Shown here one piece after another: positions 25,640 to 33,641 of a stretch of DNA of 54,136 nt (position 1 is the stretch's first letter; every line of letters starts with the position of its first letter). Under the pieces are notes generated by a model, which made no database searches, had not been told where the DNA came from, and saw only the letters and a list, made by a program, of their open reading frames with translations. The stretch spans positions 1-54,136 of the forward strand of contig CAYRGJ010000023.1 of assembly GCA_964423835.1 (NCBI GenBank). The letters are read 5' to 3'. The stretch is from JAFGCL01 sp964423835 (GTDB taxonomy: Bacteria > Chloroflexota > Dehalococcoidia > UBA2247 > RBG-13-53-26). The translations under genes and the position numbers were made by a program.

Positions 25640-26818
25640 ATGAGGGATGCGGTCATAGTGTCCATCGTCAGGACGGCCATCGGCCGGGCCATGAACGGCG
25701 CCCTGCGCAACACCCGCCCCGAATACACCGCCGCCGAGGTGGTGAAGGAGGCGGTGAGGCGGGCCGGCGGGCTGGAGGCCGGAGAGATCGACGACCTGGT
25801 CATGGGCTGCTCCTTCCCCGAAGCCGAGGCCGGGATGAACTTCGGCCGTATCGTGGCCCTCAAGGCCGGCTTGTCCTCCCGTGTCCCGGGCATGACCGTC
25901 AACCGCTACTGCGCCTCGGGCCTGGAGGCCATGGCCGTCGCCAGCCAGAAGGTGATGTGCGGCTTCGCCGACGTGGTGGTGGCGGCCGGCGCCGAGCACA
26001 TGAGCCTCATCCCCATGGGCGGCAACAAGCCCATGCCCGATCCGGACCTGGTCGCCGCCTGGCCAGAGGCCTACATCACCATGGGCCTCACCGCCGAGAA
26101 CGTGGCGCAGCGGTTCGGCATCAGCCGGCAGGACCAGGATGCCTATGCCTTCGAGAGCCAGCAGAAGGCGGCCAGGGCCCAGGCCGGCGGTGTCTTCCGG
26201 GACCAGATTCTGCCCCTGACGGTGGTGGACCGGGGCTTCGAGGCGGGCAAGGCCTTCGCGCGGGAGAAGGTCTTCGACAAGGACGAGTGCATCCGTCCGG
26301 GCACGTCCCTGGAGGCGCTCTCCCGGCTGAGGCCGCTGTTCCGGGCCGGCGGGACGGTGACCGCGGGCAACTCCTGCCCCATGAATGACGGGGCGGCGGC
26401 GGCCGTGATCATGAGCCGGGAGAGGGCGGGCCAGCTGAAGCTGGCGCCGATGGCGGTCTTCCGCTCCATGGGCGTGGGCGGCGTGGACCCCGAGATCATG
26501 GGCATCGGGCCGGTGGTGGCCATACCCCGGGCGCTGAAATACGCCGGGATCGGGCTGGACCGGGTGGACCTGATCGAGCTCAACGAGGCCTTCGCCTCTC
26601 AGTGCCTCTACGTGGTCCGGAACCTGGGCCTGGATCCGGCCAGGCTGAACGTTAACGGCGGCTCCATCGCTCTGGGCCATCCCCTGGGCTGCACCGGCGT
26701 GTACCTGGCGGCCAAGCTGCTTCATGAGATGGAGCGGCGGAGGTCCAGGTTCGGCGTGGTGAGCATGTGCGTGGGCGGCGGCATGGGGGCGGCGGCCGTG
26801 TTCGAGAGGGAGCCGTAG
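25640..26818 (+). CDS. fadA: Acetyl-CoA C-acyltransferase (3-ketoacyl-CoA thiolase)
   Basis: A 392-residue thiolase that cleaves 3-ketoacyl-CoA to acetyl-CoA and a shortened acyl-CoA. The active-site residues are Cys91 in NRYCASGLEA, His347 in GHPLG and Cys377 in MCVGGGMG. Substrate loops and total length are normal for the degradative thiolase family, and the operon position after the FadN fusion supports a degradative role. The intergenic gap to fadN is about 70 bases with no promoter seen. The start is ATG 25640, preceded by GGAGGAGACGAG. It ends 14 bases before the acyl-CoA dehydrogenase. Confidence 0.94.
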   Translation: MRDAVIVSIVRTAIGRAMNGALRNTRPEYTAAEVVKEAVRRAGGLEAGEIDDLVMGCSFPEAEAGMNFGRIVALKAGLSSRVPGMTVNRYCASGLEAMAVASQKVMCGFADVVVAAGAEHMSLIPMGGNKPMPDPDLVAAWPEAYITMGLTAENVAQRFGISRQDQDAYAFESQQKAARAQAGGVFRDQILPLTVVDRGFEAGKAFAREKVFDKDECIRPGTSLEALSRLRPLFRAGGTVTAGNSCPMNDGAAAAVIMSRERAGQLKLAPMAVFRSMGVGGVDPEIMGIGPVVAIPRALKYAGIGLDRVDLIELNEAFASQCLYVVRNLGLDPARLNVNGGSIALGHPLGCTGVYLAAKLLHEMERRRSRFGVVSMCVGGGMGAAAVFEREP

Positions 26819-26832
26819 ATGAGGAGGGCGCC

Positions 26833-28647
26833 ATGGCGGGCAAACCGGTGAGAAGAGGAGCCGCGTTCCTGGTCGAGCAGACCCCGGCGGCGGAGGTTTT
26901 CACCCCCGAGGACTTCCGGGAAGAGCACCGCATGCTGATCGCCACTACCGAGGACTTCGTCCGCAACGAGGTGGTGCCGCACCTGGCGGAGCTGGAGAAC
27001 AAGGACTTTGCCGTGACCCGCCGCCTCATGCGCCAGGCGGGCTCGCTGGGGCTGCTGGGCGCAGACATCCCGGAGGAGTACGGCGGCGGAGGGCTGGGCA
27101 TCGTGGCCGCCCTGCTGGTCGGGGAGCATTCTGTTTCCGGCGGCTCCCTCACGGTAGTCATCAACGCCCACACCGGCATCGGCACCATGCCCCTGGTCTT
27201 CTTCGGCAACCCGGCCCAGAAGGCGAAATACCTCCCGGGGCTGGCCAGCGGGGAGAGCATCGGCGCCTATGCCCTGACGGAGCCGGGGGCCGGCACGGAC
27301 GCCCTCTCCATGAAGGCCACGGCCACGCTCTCACCGGACGGGACGCACTATCGCCTGAACGGGACCAAGCAGTTCATAACCAACGGGGGGTTCGCCGACG
27401 TCATCACCACCTACGCCAGGGTAGATGGCGAGAAGATCACGGCCTTCGTCCTGGAAAGGACCTTTCCCGGCGTGTCCACCGGCCCGGAGGAGAAGAAGAT
27501 GGGCCTGCGCGGCTCATCCACGGTCAGCGTGGTCCTGGAGGATGCCCGGGTGCCGGTGGAGAACGTCATCTTCGATATCGGCCGGGGCCACACGGTGGCC
27601 TTCAACATCCTGGACCTGGGGCGTTTCAAGCTGGCCGCGGCCTGTGTCGGCGTGGCCAAGCTGGCCCTGGAGCAATCGCTGCAGTACAGCCGGGAGAGGG
27701 TCCAGTTTGGCCGGCCCATCTGCCAGTTCGGCCTGATAAAGCACAAGATAGCGGAGATGGCCGTCCGGACCTACATCGGAGAGAGCATGGTCTACCGCAC
27801 CGGCGGCCTCATAGAGGCGGCGCTGGAGACGCTGGACCGCTCTGCCGATGACGCCGGGCGTCAGGCCGGAAAGGCCATCGCCGACTACGCCGTCGAGTGC
27901 TCCATCAACAAGGTCTTCTGCTCCGAGATGCTGGACTACGTCGCCGACGAGGCGGTGCAGATCCACGGGGGCTACGGGTACATCGAAGAGTACCTGGTGG
28001 AGAGGATCTACCGGGACAACCGGGTATTCCGCATTTTCGAGGGGACCAACGAGATCAACCGGGTCATCACCACGGGCTTCCTGATGAGGAAGGCGCTGAA
28101 GAACGAGATCCCCCTGCTGTCGGCCATCGAGCGTCTGGCCGGCGAGCTGCCGGGGCTGGGGCCGGTGTCCGCACCCGCCGGGGGTGGTCCGCTGGCCGTC
28201 GAGCAGGCGCTGGTGGAGAGGGCCAAGAAGGCCCTGCTGCTGGTGGCGGGGGCCGCCGTCCGGCGTTTCGGCGAGGGCCTCAACGAGCAGCAGGAGATAC
28301 TGGGGCGGATCAGCGACATCGCGGCGGAAGCATTCGCCATGGAGAGCGGGCTGCTGAGGGCCGCCAGGGCCGTCGAGGCGTCTGCTGAAGGCTCCGCCCG
28401 GGGTGAGGGCTGCGGTGAGGCTGAGCCCCGGCTCAAGGTGGACATGGTGCGGGTGTACGTGGATGGGGCCATGCGGCGGGTGCGCGAGTACGCCGCGGAG
28501 GCCCTGGCGGCGACCCAGGATGGTGAGGCGCTGGCCCGGGACCTGGCTGCCCTGTCCTCCATGACGCAATCCCCTCCCCTCGATGCCATCGGCTTGAGGA
28601 GGAGCATCGCCGATCGGGTGATCGCGGCCGAGAAGTACATCTGTTAA
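26833..28647 (+). CDS. fadE: Acyl-CoA dehydrogenase (FadE/YusJ-like, long form)
   Basis: A 604-residue FAD-dependent acyl-CoA dehydrogenase that performs the first step of beta-oxidation. The N-terminal helical domain is followed by the flavin-binding segment YALTEPGAGTDA and KQFITNGG, then the C-terminal helices with IHGGYGYIEEYLVERIYRD and RIFEGTNEI, where Glu403 is the likely catalytic base. Residues after about 430 form an extra helical domain, as in the roughly 600-residue very-long-chain type enzymes and B. subtilis FadE. The start is ATG 26833 behind GAGGAGGG. An electron-transfer flavoprotein is required but its genes are not in the window. Confidence 0.93.
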   Translation: MAGKPVRRGAAFLVEQTPAAEVFTPEDFREEHRMLIATTEDFVRNEVVPHLAELENKDFAVTRRLMRQAGSLGLLGADIPEEYGGGGLGIVAALLVGEHSVSGGSLTVVINAHTGIGTMPLVFFGNPAQKAKYLPGLASGESIGAYALTEPGAGTDALSMKATATLSPDGTHYRLNGTKQFITNGGFADVITTYARVDGEKITAFVLERTFPGVSTGPEEKKMGLRGSSTVSVVLEDARVPVENVIFDIGRGHTVAFNILDLGRFKLAAACVGVAKLALEQSLQYSRERVQFGRPICQFGLIKHKIAEMAVRTYIGESMVYRTGGLIEAALETLDRSADDAGRQAGKAIADYAVECSINKVFCSEMLDYVADEAVQIHGGYGYIEEYLVERIYRDNRVFRIFEGTNEINRVITTGFLMRKALKNEIPLLSAIERLAGELPGLGPVSAPAGGGPLAVEQALVERAKKALLLVAGAAVRRFGEGLNEQQEILGRISDIAAEAFAMESGLLRAARAVEASAEGSARGEGCGEAEPRLKVDMVRVYVDGAMRRVREYAAEALAATQDGEALARDLAALSSMTQSPPLDAIGLRRSIADRVIAAEKYIC

Positions 28648-28659
28648 AGGGAGCAGGAC

Positions 28660-30357
28660 ATGGACAGAATTTGGGTCCAACACTACGAAGAAGGTGTGCC
28701 GGCGTCCCTGGAGTATCCGCCGGTGCCCCTGCACCGGTTCCTGGAGGACACCGCGATGCGGGCGCCCGACAGCACCGCCATCATCATCCCCGGGGCGGTG
28801 GGTGACACCCTGCGGCTAAGCTTTCGCCAGCTGAACGAAGATGCCAACCGCATGGCCAACGCCCTGGCCGGGCTGGGAGTCCGAAAGGGCGACAGGGTGG
28901 CCCTGCTCCTGCCCAACTGCCCGCAGTTCGTCATCGGCTACTACGCGGCGCTGAAGCTGGGAGCGGTGGTGGTGGCCTTCAACCCCCTGTACTCGCCGCG
29001 GGAGATCGAGAACCAGCTCAACGACTGCGGGGCCAGGGTCATCATAACGCTCAGCCTCTTCTACTCCGCGGTGGCCGAGGTGAAGTCCCGGACCAGGCTG
29101 GAGCACGTCATCGTGGCCTACATCAAGGAGTACCTGCCCCCGGTGAGCCGGCTGCTGTTTTCACTGTTGAAGGAGAAGAAGGAGGGGCACCGGCCGGCGG
29201 TAGAGCGGACAGAGGACATACATCACTTCCAGAGCCTCCTGAAGGTGCACCAGCCGGCCTCGCCCGGCGTTGAGGTGGGGCCTGAGGACGTCGCCATGTT
29301 CCAGTACACCGGGGGCACCACCGGCGTGAGCAAAGGCGTGGTGGCTACCCACCGCAACGTGGTGGCCAATACCATGCAGATCAGGGCCTGGTCCACCGGG
29401 ATCAGGCTGGCCCGGGACCGCGACGTGGTGATGGGGGTGATGCCGCTCTTCCACGCCTACGGCATGGTCACCGTGATGCATTTCTGCATCCTGGATGGCC
29501 TGAGCATGATCCTGCTGCCGCGTTTCGTGACGAAGCAGGTGCTGGCGGCCATAAACAAGTACCGTCCGGGGTTCTTCCCGGGCGTGCCCACCATGTACGT
29601 GGCCATCAACAACTACCCCGGCGTGGGCAAATACGACCTGAAGTCGGTCAAGGCTTGCGTCAGCGGGGCCGCGCCGCTGCCCCTGGAGGTGCAGCAGAGG
29701 TTCGAGGAGCTGACCCATGGCAAGCTGGTGGAGGGCTACGGCCTCTCTGAGGCCCCGGTGGTGGTCACCTGCACCCCCATCATGGGCCAGCGCAAGATGG
29801 GGAGCATCGGGCTTCCCTTTCCCGATGTCGAGGCCCGCATAATGGACCTGGAGAGGGGCGAGACGGAGATGCCGGTGGGCGAGATCGGCGAGCTGGTGGT
29901 GAAGGGGCCCCAGGTGATGAAGGGGTACTGGAACCGCCCTGAAGAGACATCCATGGTGCTGCGCCACGGGTGGCTATACACCGGCGACATAGCCCGCATG
30001 GACGAAGAGGGATACTTCTTCATCGTGGACCGGAAGAAGGAGATGATCATCGCCGGCGGCTACAACATCTACCCGCGGGAGGTGGAGGAGGTCCTCTACG
30101 AGCATGAGAAGGTCAAAGAGGCCTGCTGCTACGGGGTCTCGGACGAGTACCGGGGGGAAACGGTGAAGGTGGCCGTGGTCCTGAAGGACGGCCAGACCTG
30201 CACCGCTGAAGAAATCACCGAGTACTGCAAGAAGAAGCTGGCCAAGTACAAGGTCCCCAAGAAGATCGAGTTCAGGCAGGACCTGCCCAAGTCCCCGGTG
30301 GGCAAGGTCCTGCGCCGGGTGCTGGTAGAAGAGGAGAGGAAGAAGCCGCCCAGCTAG
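28660..30357 (+). CDS. Long-chain fatty acid-CoA ligase (AMP-forming)
   Basis: A 565-residue adenylate-forming enzyme that activates fatty acids to acyl-CoA. Motifs include the P-loop YTGGTTGVSKG (216-226), the A5 motif EGYGLSEAP, A7 YTGDIARMDEEGYFFIVDRKKEMI and the C-terminal catalytic lysine in KSPVGKVLRR. It is the last gene of the fad operon, only 12 bases after fadE, with AAGGGAGCAGG before ATG 28660. Together the four genes can activate a fatty acid and carry out a full beta-oxidation cycle. FadD-type specificity is inferred; a CoA ligase for aromatic or branched acids is possible. Confidence 0.92.
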   Translation: MDRIWVQHYEEGVPASLEYPPVPLHRFLEDTAMRAPDSTAIIIPGAVGDTLRLSFRQLNEDANRMANALAGLGVRKGDRVALLLPNCPQFVIGYYAALKLGAVVVAFNPLYSPREIENQLNDCGARVIITLSLFYSAVAEVKSRTRLEHVIVAYIKEYLPPVSRLLFSLLKEKKEGHRPAVERTEDIHHFQSLLKVHQPASPGVEVGPEDVAMFQYTGGTTGVSKGVVATHRNVVANTMQIRAWSTGIRLARDRDVVMGVMPLFHAYGMVTVMHFCILDGLSMILLPRFVTKQVLAAINKYRPGFFPGVPTMYVAINNYPGVGKYDLKSVKACVSGAAPLPLEVQQRFEELTHGKLVEGYGLSEAPVVVTCTPIMGQRKMGSIGLPFPDVEARIMDLERGETEMPVGEIGELVVKGPQVMKGYWNRPEETSMVLRHGWLYTGDIARMDEEGYFFIVDRKKEMIIAGGYNIYPREVEEVLYEHEKVKEACCYGVSDEYRGETVKVAVVLKDGQTCTAEEITEYCKKKLAKYKVPKKIEFRQDLPKSPVGKVLRRVLVEEERKKPPS

Positions 30358-30404
30358 GGCCGGGGAAGAGGGCAGCACCAGCCGGGCAAGATCCAGGTGC
30401 AAAT

Positions 30405-30434
30405 CGCGGGGCCGCCTCAAAAGGCGGCCCCGCG
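30405..30434. terminator. Bidirectional transcription terminator hairpin
   Basis: A perfect 13-bp GC-rich inverted repeat (left arm 30405-30417 CGCGGGGCCGCCT, loop CAAA, right arm 30422-30434). It lies between the convergent fad and CoA-transferase operons. On the minus strand it is followed by ATTT; on the plus strand no T-run follows. It probably ends both operons. Confidence 0.75.
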
Positions 30435-30465
30435 GGCTAAGGCCAGTTGCCGGGGCGCCGGTTGC

Positions 30466-31146
30466 CTAGAGCTCGATCTCCCGGCAGTCGGGGGCCACGA
30501 TGAGCCTGGGCTCGGTGAGCTCCTGTACCTCCTCGGGCGTCCAGGTGGGCGCTACCTCTCTGAGGACCATCCCCTTCCCGGTAACCTCGATGACGGCGAT
30601 GTCCGTCACTACCAGCTTGACGCACTGCACGGCCGTGAGCTCGTAGCTGCACTTCTTCACGATGCGGGGCTGGTTGTCCTTGGTGACGTGGTTCATGGCG
30701 ATGATGAGGCGCTTGGCGCCTACTGCCAGGTCCATGGCGCCGCCGATGGTACCTATCTGTCGCTCAGGGACCAGCCAGTTGGCCAGGTCGCCCTTCTCGG
30801 ATACCTGGAGGCCGCCCATGACGCTGATATCCAGGTGCCCCCCCCTCACGATGGAGAACGACTCGTGGTGGTCGAAGAAGCAGGTGCCCGGTATCACCCT
30901 CACCGGCTGGCCGCCGGCATTCACGAAGTCCGGGTCACCCTCGCCGGCCGTGTGCACCTCTCCGAAGCCGAGCACGCCGTTCTCACTGTGGAACACCACT
31001 TCCCGCCCGGCCGGCACGTAGTTGGAGGCCAGGACCGGGATGCCTATGCCCAGGTTGACGTAGTCACCATCCTGGAACTCCTTGGCCACCCGGAGGGCCA
31101 TGGTCTGGCGGTCCAGTTTGAACTTGTCCGCAAACTTGTCTGTCAT
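30466..31146 (-). CDS. 3-oxoacid CoA-transferase subunit B
   Basis: A 226-residue class I CoA-transferase beta subunit (ScoB/AtoA type) that, with subunit A, swaps CoA between acyl-CoA and a carboxylate such as acetoacetate. The catalytic glutamate is Glu55 in HSENGVLG. NLGIGIP (31-37) and GAMDLAVGAKRLI are conserved family segments. Its ATG 31146 has GGAGGG upstream and lies 11 bases after the subunit A stop. The neighbouring fad operon makes a role in using ketone bodies or fatty-acid breakdown products likely. The exact acid specificity (acetoacetate, butyrate, 3-oxoadipate) cannot be decided. Confidence 0.92.
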   Translation of the reverse strand: MTDKFADKFKLDRQTMALRVAKEFQDGDYVNLGIGIPVLASNYVPAGREVVFHSENGVLGFGEVHTAGEGDPDFVNAGGQPVRVIPGTCFFDHHESFSIVRGGHLDISVMGGLQVSEKGDLANWLVPERQIGTIGGAMDLAVGAKRLIIAMNHVTKDNQPRIVKKCSYELTAVQCVKLVVTDIAVIEVTGKGMVLREVAPTWTPEEVQELTEPRLIVAPDCREIEL

Positions 31147-31157
31147 GTTCGCCCTCC

Positions 31158-31943
31158 TTACGAGCTCCCTCTGGCTTTCATTCTGGCGTTAGAGTCCAGG
31201 GCCTCCTGGCTGATAGGCTTGTCGTCGACCTTGATGTCCTTCGGCCGGACGATGACCCGGTCAACATAGACGCTGGGAGTGATGATGGCCTCGGGGTCCA
31301 GCTCGCCCAGCTCGGCGATCTCATCCACCTCGGCAATGGTCACCCTGGCCGCCCCGGCCATGGTGGCATTGAAGGTCCGCGAGGTGCGGCGATAGGTCAG
31401 GTTGCCCCAGCGGTCCCCCTTGTGGGCCTTGATCAGGGCGAAGTCGGCGTGAATGGGGAGCTCCAGCAGGTAGGTCTGTCCGTTGATGACCTTTTTCTCC
31501 TTGCCCTTCTCCACGATGGTGCCGACCCCGGTGGGCACGTACACCCCTCCCAGGCCGGCCTTGGCCGCCCGGATGCGCTCGGCCAGGGTGCCCTGCGGGA
31601 CCATGTCCACTTCGACCTGGCCGGCGCGGAGCAGCTTCTCGAAGGTGTTCTGGTAGATGGTGCTCACCGGCGCTGCCACGATGGCCCTCTTCACCAGCCC
31701 GCTGCGCACCAGTATGTCCATGTCCTCCGAGAACTTGTAGCCCAGGAGCTTCCACACATCCGAGCCAAATCCGGTGGTGTTGGAGATGGTGGTGATGTTC
31801 TTCACCCCCTTGCGGGCCAGCGCCTCGAGCAGGCAGGTCGGAGTGCTGGCCACGGTGCCGAAACCCCCTATCATGATGGTGGCGCCATCGGGGATATCGG
31901 CCACGGCTTCATCGAAGCCGGCCACAATTTTGTTGATGGGCAT
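31158..31943 (-). CDS. 3-oxoacid CoA-transferase subunit A
   Basis: A 261-residue alpha subunit (ScoA/AtoD type). GATIMIGGFGTVASTP (about 20-35) is the CoA-binding glycine-rich loop, and LGGVYVPTGVGT and HADFALIKAHKGDRWGNL are typical. It has about 25 residues beyond the usual C-terminus (VIVRPKDIKVDDKPISQEAL...), of unknown role. The start is ATG 31943 with AAGGAGGGGG. It is the first gene of the two-gene operon and has a promoter with an overlapping long dyad upstream. Confidence 0.92.
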   Translation of the reverse strand: MPINKIVAGFDEAVADIPDGATIMIGGFGTVASTPTCLLEALARKGVKNITTISNTTGFGSDVWKLLGYKFSEDMDILVRSGLVKRAIVAAPVSTIYQNTFEKLLRAGQVEVDMVPQGTLAERIRAAKAGLGGVYVPTGVGTIVEKGKEKKVINGQTYLLELPIHADFALIKAHKGDRWGNLTYRRTSRTFNATMAGAARVTIAEVDEIAELGELDPEAIITPSVYVDRVIVRPKDIKVDDKPISQEALDSNARMKARGSS

Positions 31944-31959
31944 GTATCCCCCTCCTTAG

Positions 31960-32001
31960 AATATTTGGACCATGCAAGACTACATTAGCGGTCAAAATAT
32001 T
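31960..32001 (-). promoter_or_regulatory. Long dyad over the CoA-transferase promoter (operator candidate)
   Basis: AATATTTGGACC (31960-31971) and GGTCAAAATATT (31990-32001) are inverted repeats matching at 11 of 12 bases, separated by 18 bases. One arm lies between the -35 and -10 boxes of the predicted promoter and the other lies downstream of the expected transcription start. That position fits repression by a dimeric or tetrameric regulator. The AT-rich arms stand out in GC-rich DNA. Confidence 0.55.
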
Positions 32002-32006
32002 GTCAA
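31979..32006 (-). promoter_or_regulatory. Promoter of the CoA-transferase operon
   Basis: On the minus strand TTGACA (32001-32006), a 16-base spacer and TGTAGT (31979-31984, four of six consensus bases). The perfect -35 makes this the likeliest promoter before ATG 31943. Confidence 0.5.
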
Positions 32007-32137
32007 GACGGGCCCCCGGACGGGAGGGCCAGCCCTCCTCCGGACCTGTGAGTGTCCGGCCGGTCACCGCGCCCTGGCCGGCAACGCCACCGCCAGCGAT
32101 GCTGTGGCGGCAGTGGCCGCCTGATGTGGCTTAGTCC

Positions 32138-32143
32138 TATAAT
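32138..32143 (+). promoter_or_regulatory. -10 box for a predicted leaderless transcript
   Basis: A perfect TATAAT ends eight bases before ATG 32152, so transcription should start at or within a base or two of the start codon. There is no purine-rich ribosome site between them, and the -35 region is weak. Confidence 0.55.
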
Positions 32144-32151
32144 TGACCTCT

Positions 32152-33630
32152 ATGGATGAGATGCCGGCAGGCCATGGCCAGGCGCCGCAGGCCCCGGGCG
32201 CGGCCACGAACCGGACGGCCCACCTGGATGCCGCCTTCGCCCCGCGCTCCGTGGCCGTCATCGGGGCCGGCCCGCTCACCGCTGGCCGCTTCTACGTCGA
32301 GAGCCTGCAGGCTGCCGGCTTCAAAGGGCCTCTCTACCCGGTTCACCCCGATGGGGGCCAGGTGCTGGGCGTCCCCATCTGCCGCACGCTCTCGGACGCG
32401 GAGGGGCCGGTGGACCTGGCCATCAGCTGCATCCCGGCCCGGTTGGTGCCGGGGCTGGTGCGGGAGTGCGCCGGCAAGCGGGTGAAGGTGCTGTCCATGT
32501 TCACCTCCGGCTTCTCCGAGACCGGCACCGAGGCGGGGCGCGCCCTGGAGGACGAAATCGTGCGCATTGCCCGCGAGGGCGGGGTACGGCTCATCGGCCC
32601 CAACTGCATGGGGATGTACAGCCCCCGGGGAGGCGTCTCCTTCGTCGCCGATTTTCCCCGCAGCCCCGGCGGGGTGGCCGTGGTGTGCCAGAGCGGCGGC
32701 AATGCCATCTACCTGGTGCGGCTGGGGGCGGAGCGGGGCATCCGCTTCAGCAAGGTCATCTCCTACGGGAATGCCTGCGATGTCAGCGAAAGCGACCTGT
32801 TCGAGTACCTGGCGGACGACGACGAGACCAGGCTGGTAACGGCCTACATCGAGGGGGTGAAGGACGGCGAGCGGTTTCAGCAGGCCCTGGGCCGGCTGGC
32901 GGGGCGGAAGCCGGTGGTGGTGCTCAAGGGCGGCAACACCCGCGAAGGGGCCCGCACTGCGTCCTCGCATACCAGCTCCATGGCGGGCTCCTCCCGGGTG
33001 TGGAGCGCCCTCCTGGACCAGGCCGGCGCCGTGCAGGTTGGCACCCTGGAGGAGATGGTGGACATGATGGTCACCTTCGAGTTCCTCCGCCCCGTGAAGG
33101 GGAGGAGGGTGGCCATGGTGGGCGGCGGCGGTGGCGCCAGCGTCCTGGCCACCGATGCCTGCGCCGGGGCCGGGTTCGCCCTGCCGGCCATCCCGCCCGA
33201 GGTCTCCCGGGCCATGCGGTCGAAGCTGGACAGCGAGGCCGGGCTGATCCTGACCAATCCCATCGAGCTCAACCTGTCTCCCGAGGTCACCTACGCCATG
33301 ACGAAGACGATGCTGCAGTACGACGGCTTCGACCTGATGCTGGCCAACTGTGTCTTCGGTCAGCACCCGTGGTCCCCCTTCGACTCGTGGTTCGACCTGT
33401 TCTGCGAGACGGTGCTGCGGGTCTACCCCGAGGTGGACAAGCCGGCGGCCGTGGTCATCGAATCGGCGTTGACCAACCAGGAGCAGCACTTTGCCGCGCT
33501 GCGGCGGAGATACGTCGAGGGCCGCCTCCCCGTCTACTACTCCATGTCGGCGGCCTGCCTGGCCATCAACCGCTACCTGGGCTACCGCGATACCCGGACC
33601 GGCTCCAGTGCGGTGGCTGGCCTCCCATAG
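32152..33630 (+). CDS. CoA-binding protein, NDP-forming acyl-CoA synthetase alpha-subunit-like
   Basis: A 492-residue protein built like the alpha subunit of ADP-forming acyl-CoA synthetases. An N-terminal CoA-binding Rossmann domain (SVAVIGAG, 33-40) is followed by two succinyl-CoA-ligase-like domains. CQSGGNAIYL (179-188) is the alpha-domain loop. SSHTSSMAGS (271-280) holds His273, matching the conserved SHTG histidine that is phosphorylated in acetyl-CoA synthetases of this class. No ATP-grasp beta domain is attached and none is encoded nearby, so it is either half of a dispersed enzyme or has another role, for example a CoA-binding regulator. ATG 32152 is chosen (TTG 32143 lies in the -10 box). 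It is convergent with the next gene, 11 bases away. Confidence 0.8.
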   Translation: MDEMPAGHGQAPQAPGAATNRTAHLDAAFAPRSVAVIGAGPLTAGRFYVESLQAAGFKGPLYPVHPDGGQVLGVPICRTLSDAEGPVDLAISCIPARLVPGLVRECAGKRVKVLSMFTSGFSETGTEAGRALEDEIVRIAREGGVRLIGPNCMGMYSPRGGVSFVADFPRSPGGVAVVCQSGGNAIYLVRLGAERGIRFSKVISYGNACDVSESDLFEYLADDDETRLVTAYIEGVKDGERFQQALGRLAGRKPVVVLKGGNTREGARTASSHTSSMAGSSRVWSALLDQAGAVQVGTLEEMVDMMVTFEFLRPVKGRRVAMVGGGGGASVLATDACAGAGFALPAIPPEVSRAMRSKLDSEAGLILTNPIELNLSPEVTYAMTKTMLQYDGFDLMLANCVFGQHPWSPFDSWFDLFCETVLRVYPEVDKPAAVVIESALTNQEQHFAALRRRYVEGRLPVYYSMSAACLAINRYLGYRDTRTGSSAVAGLP

Positions 33631-33641
33631 TTGCGATCCGG

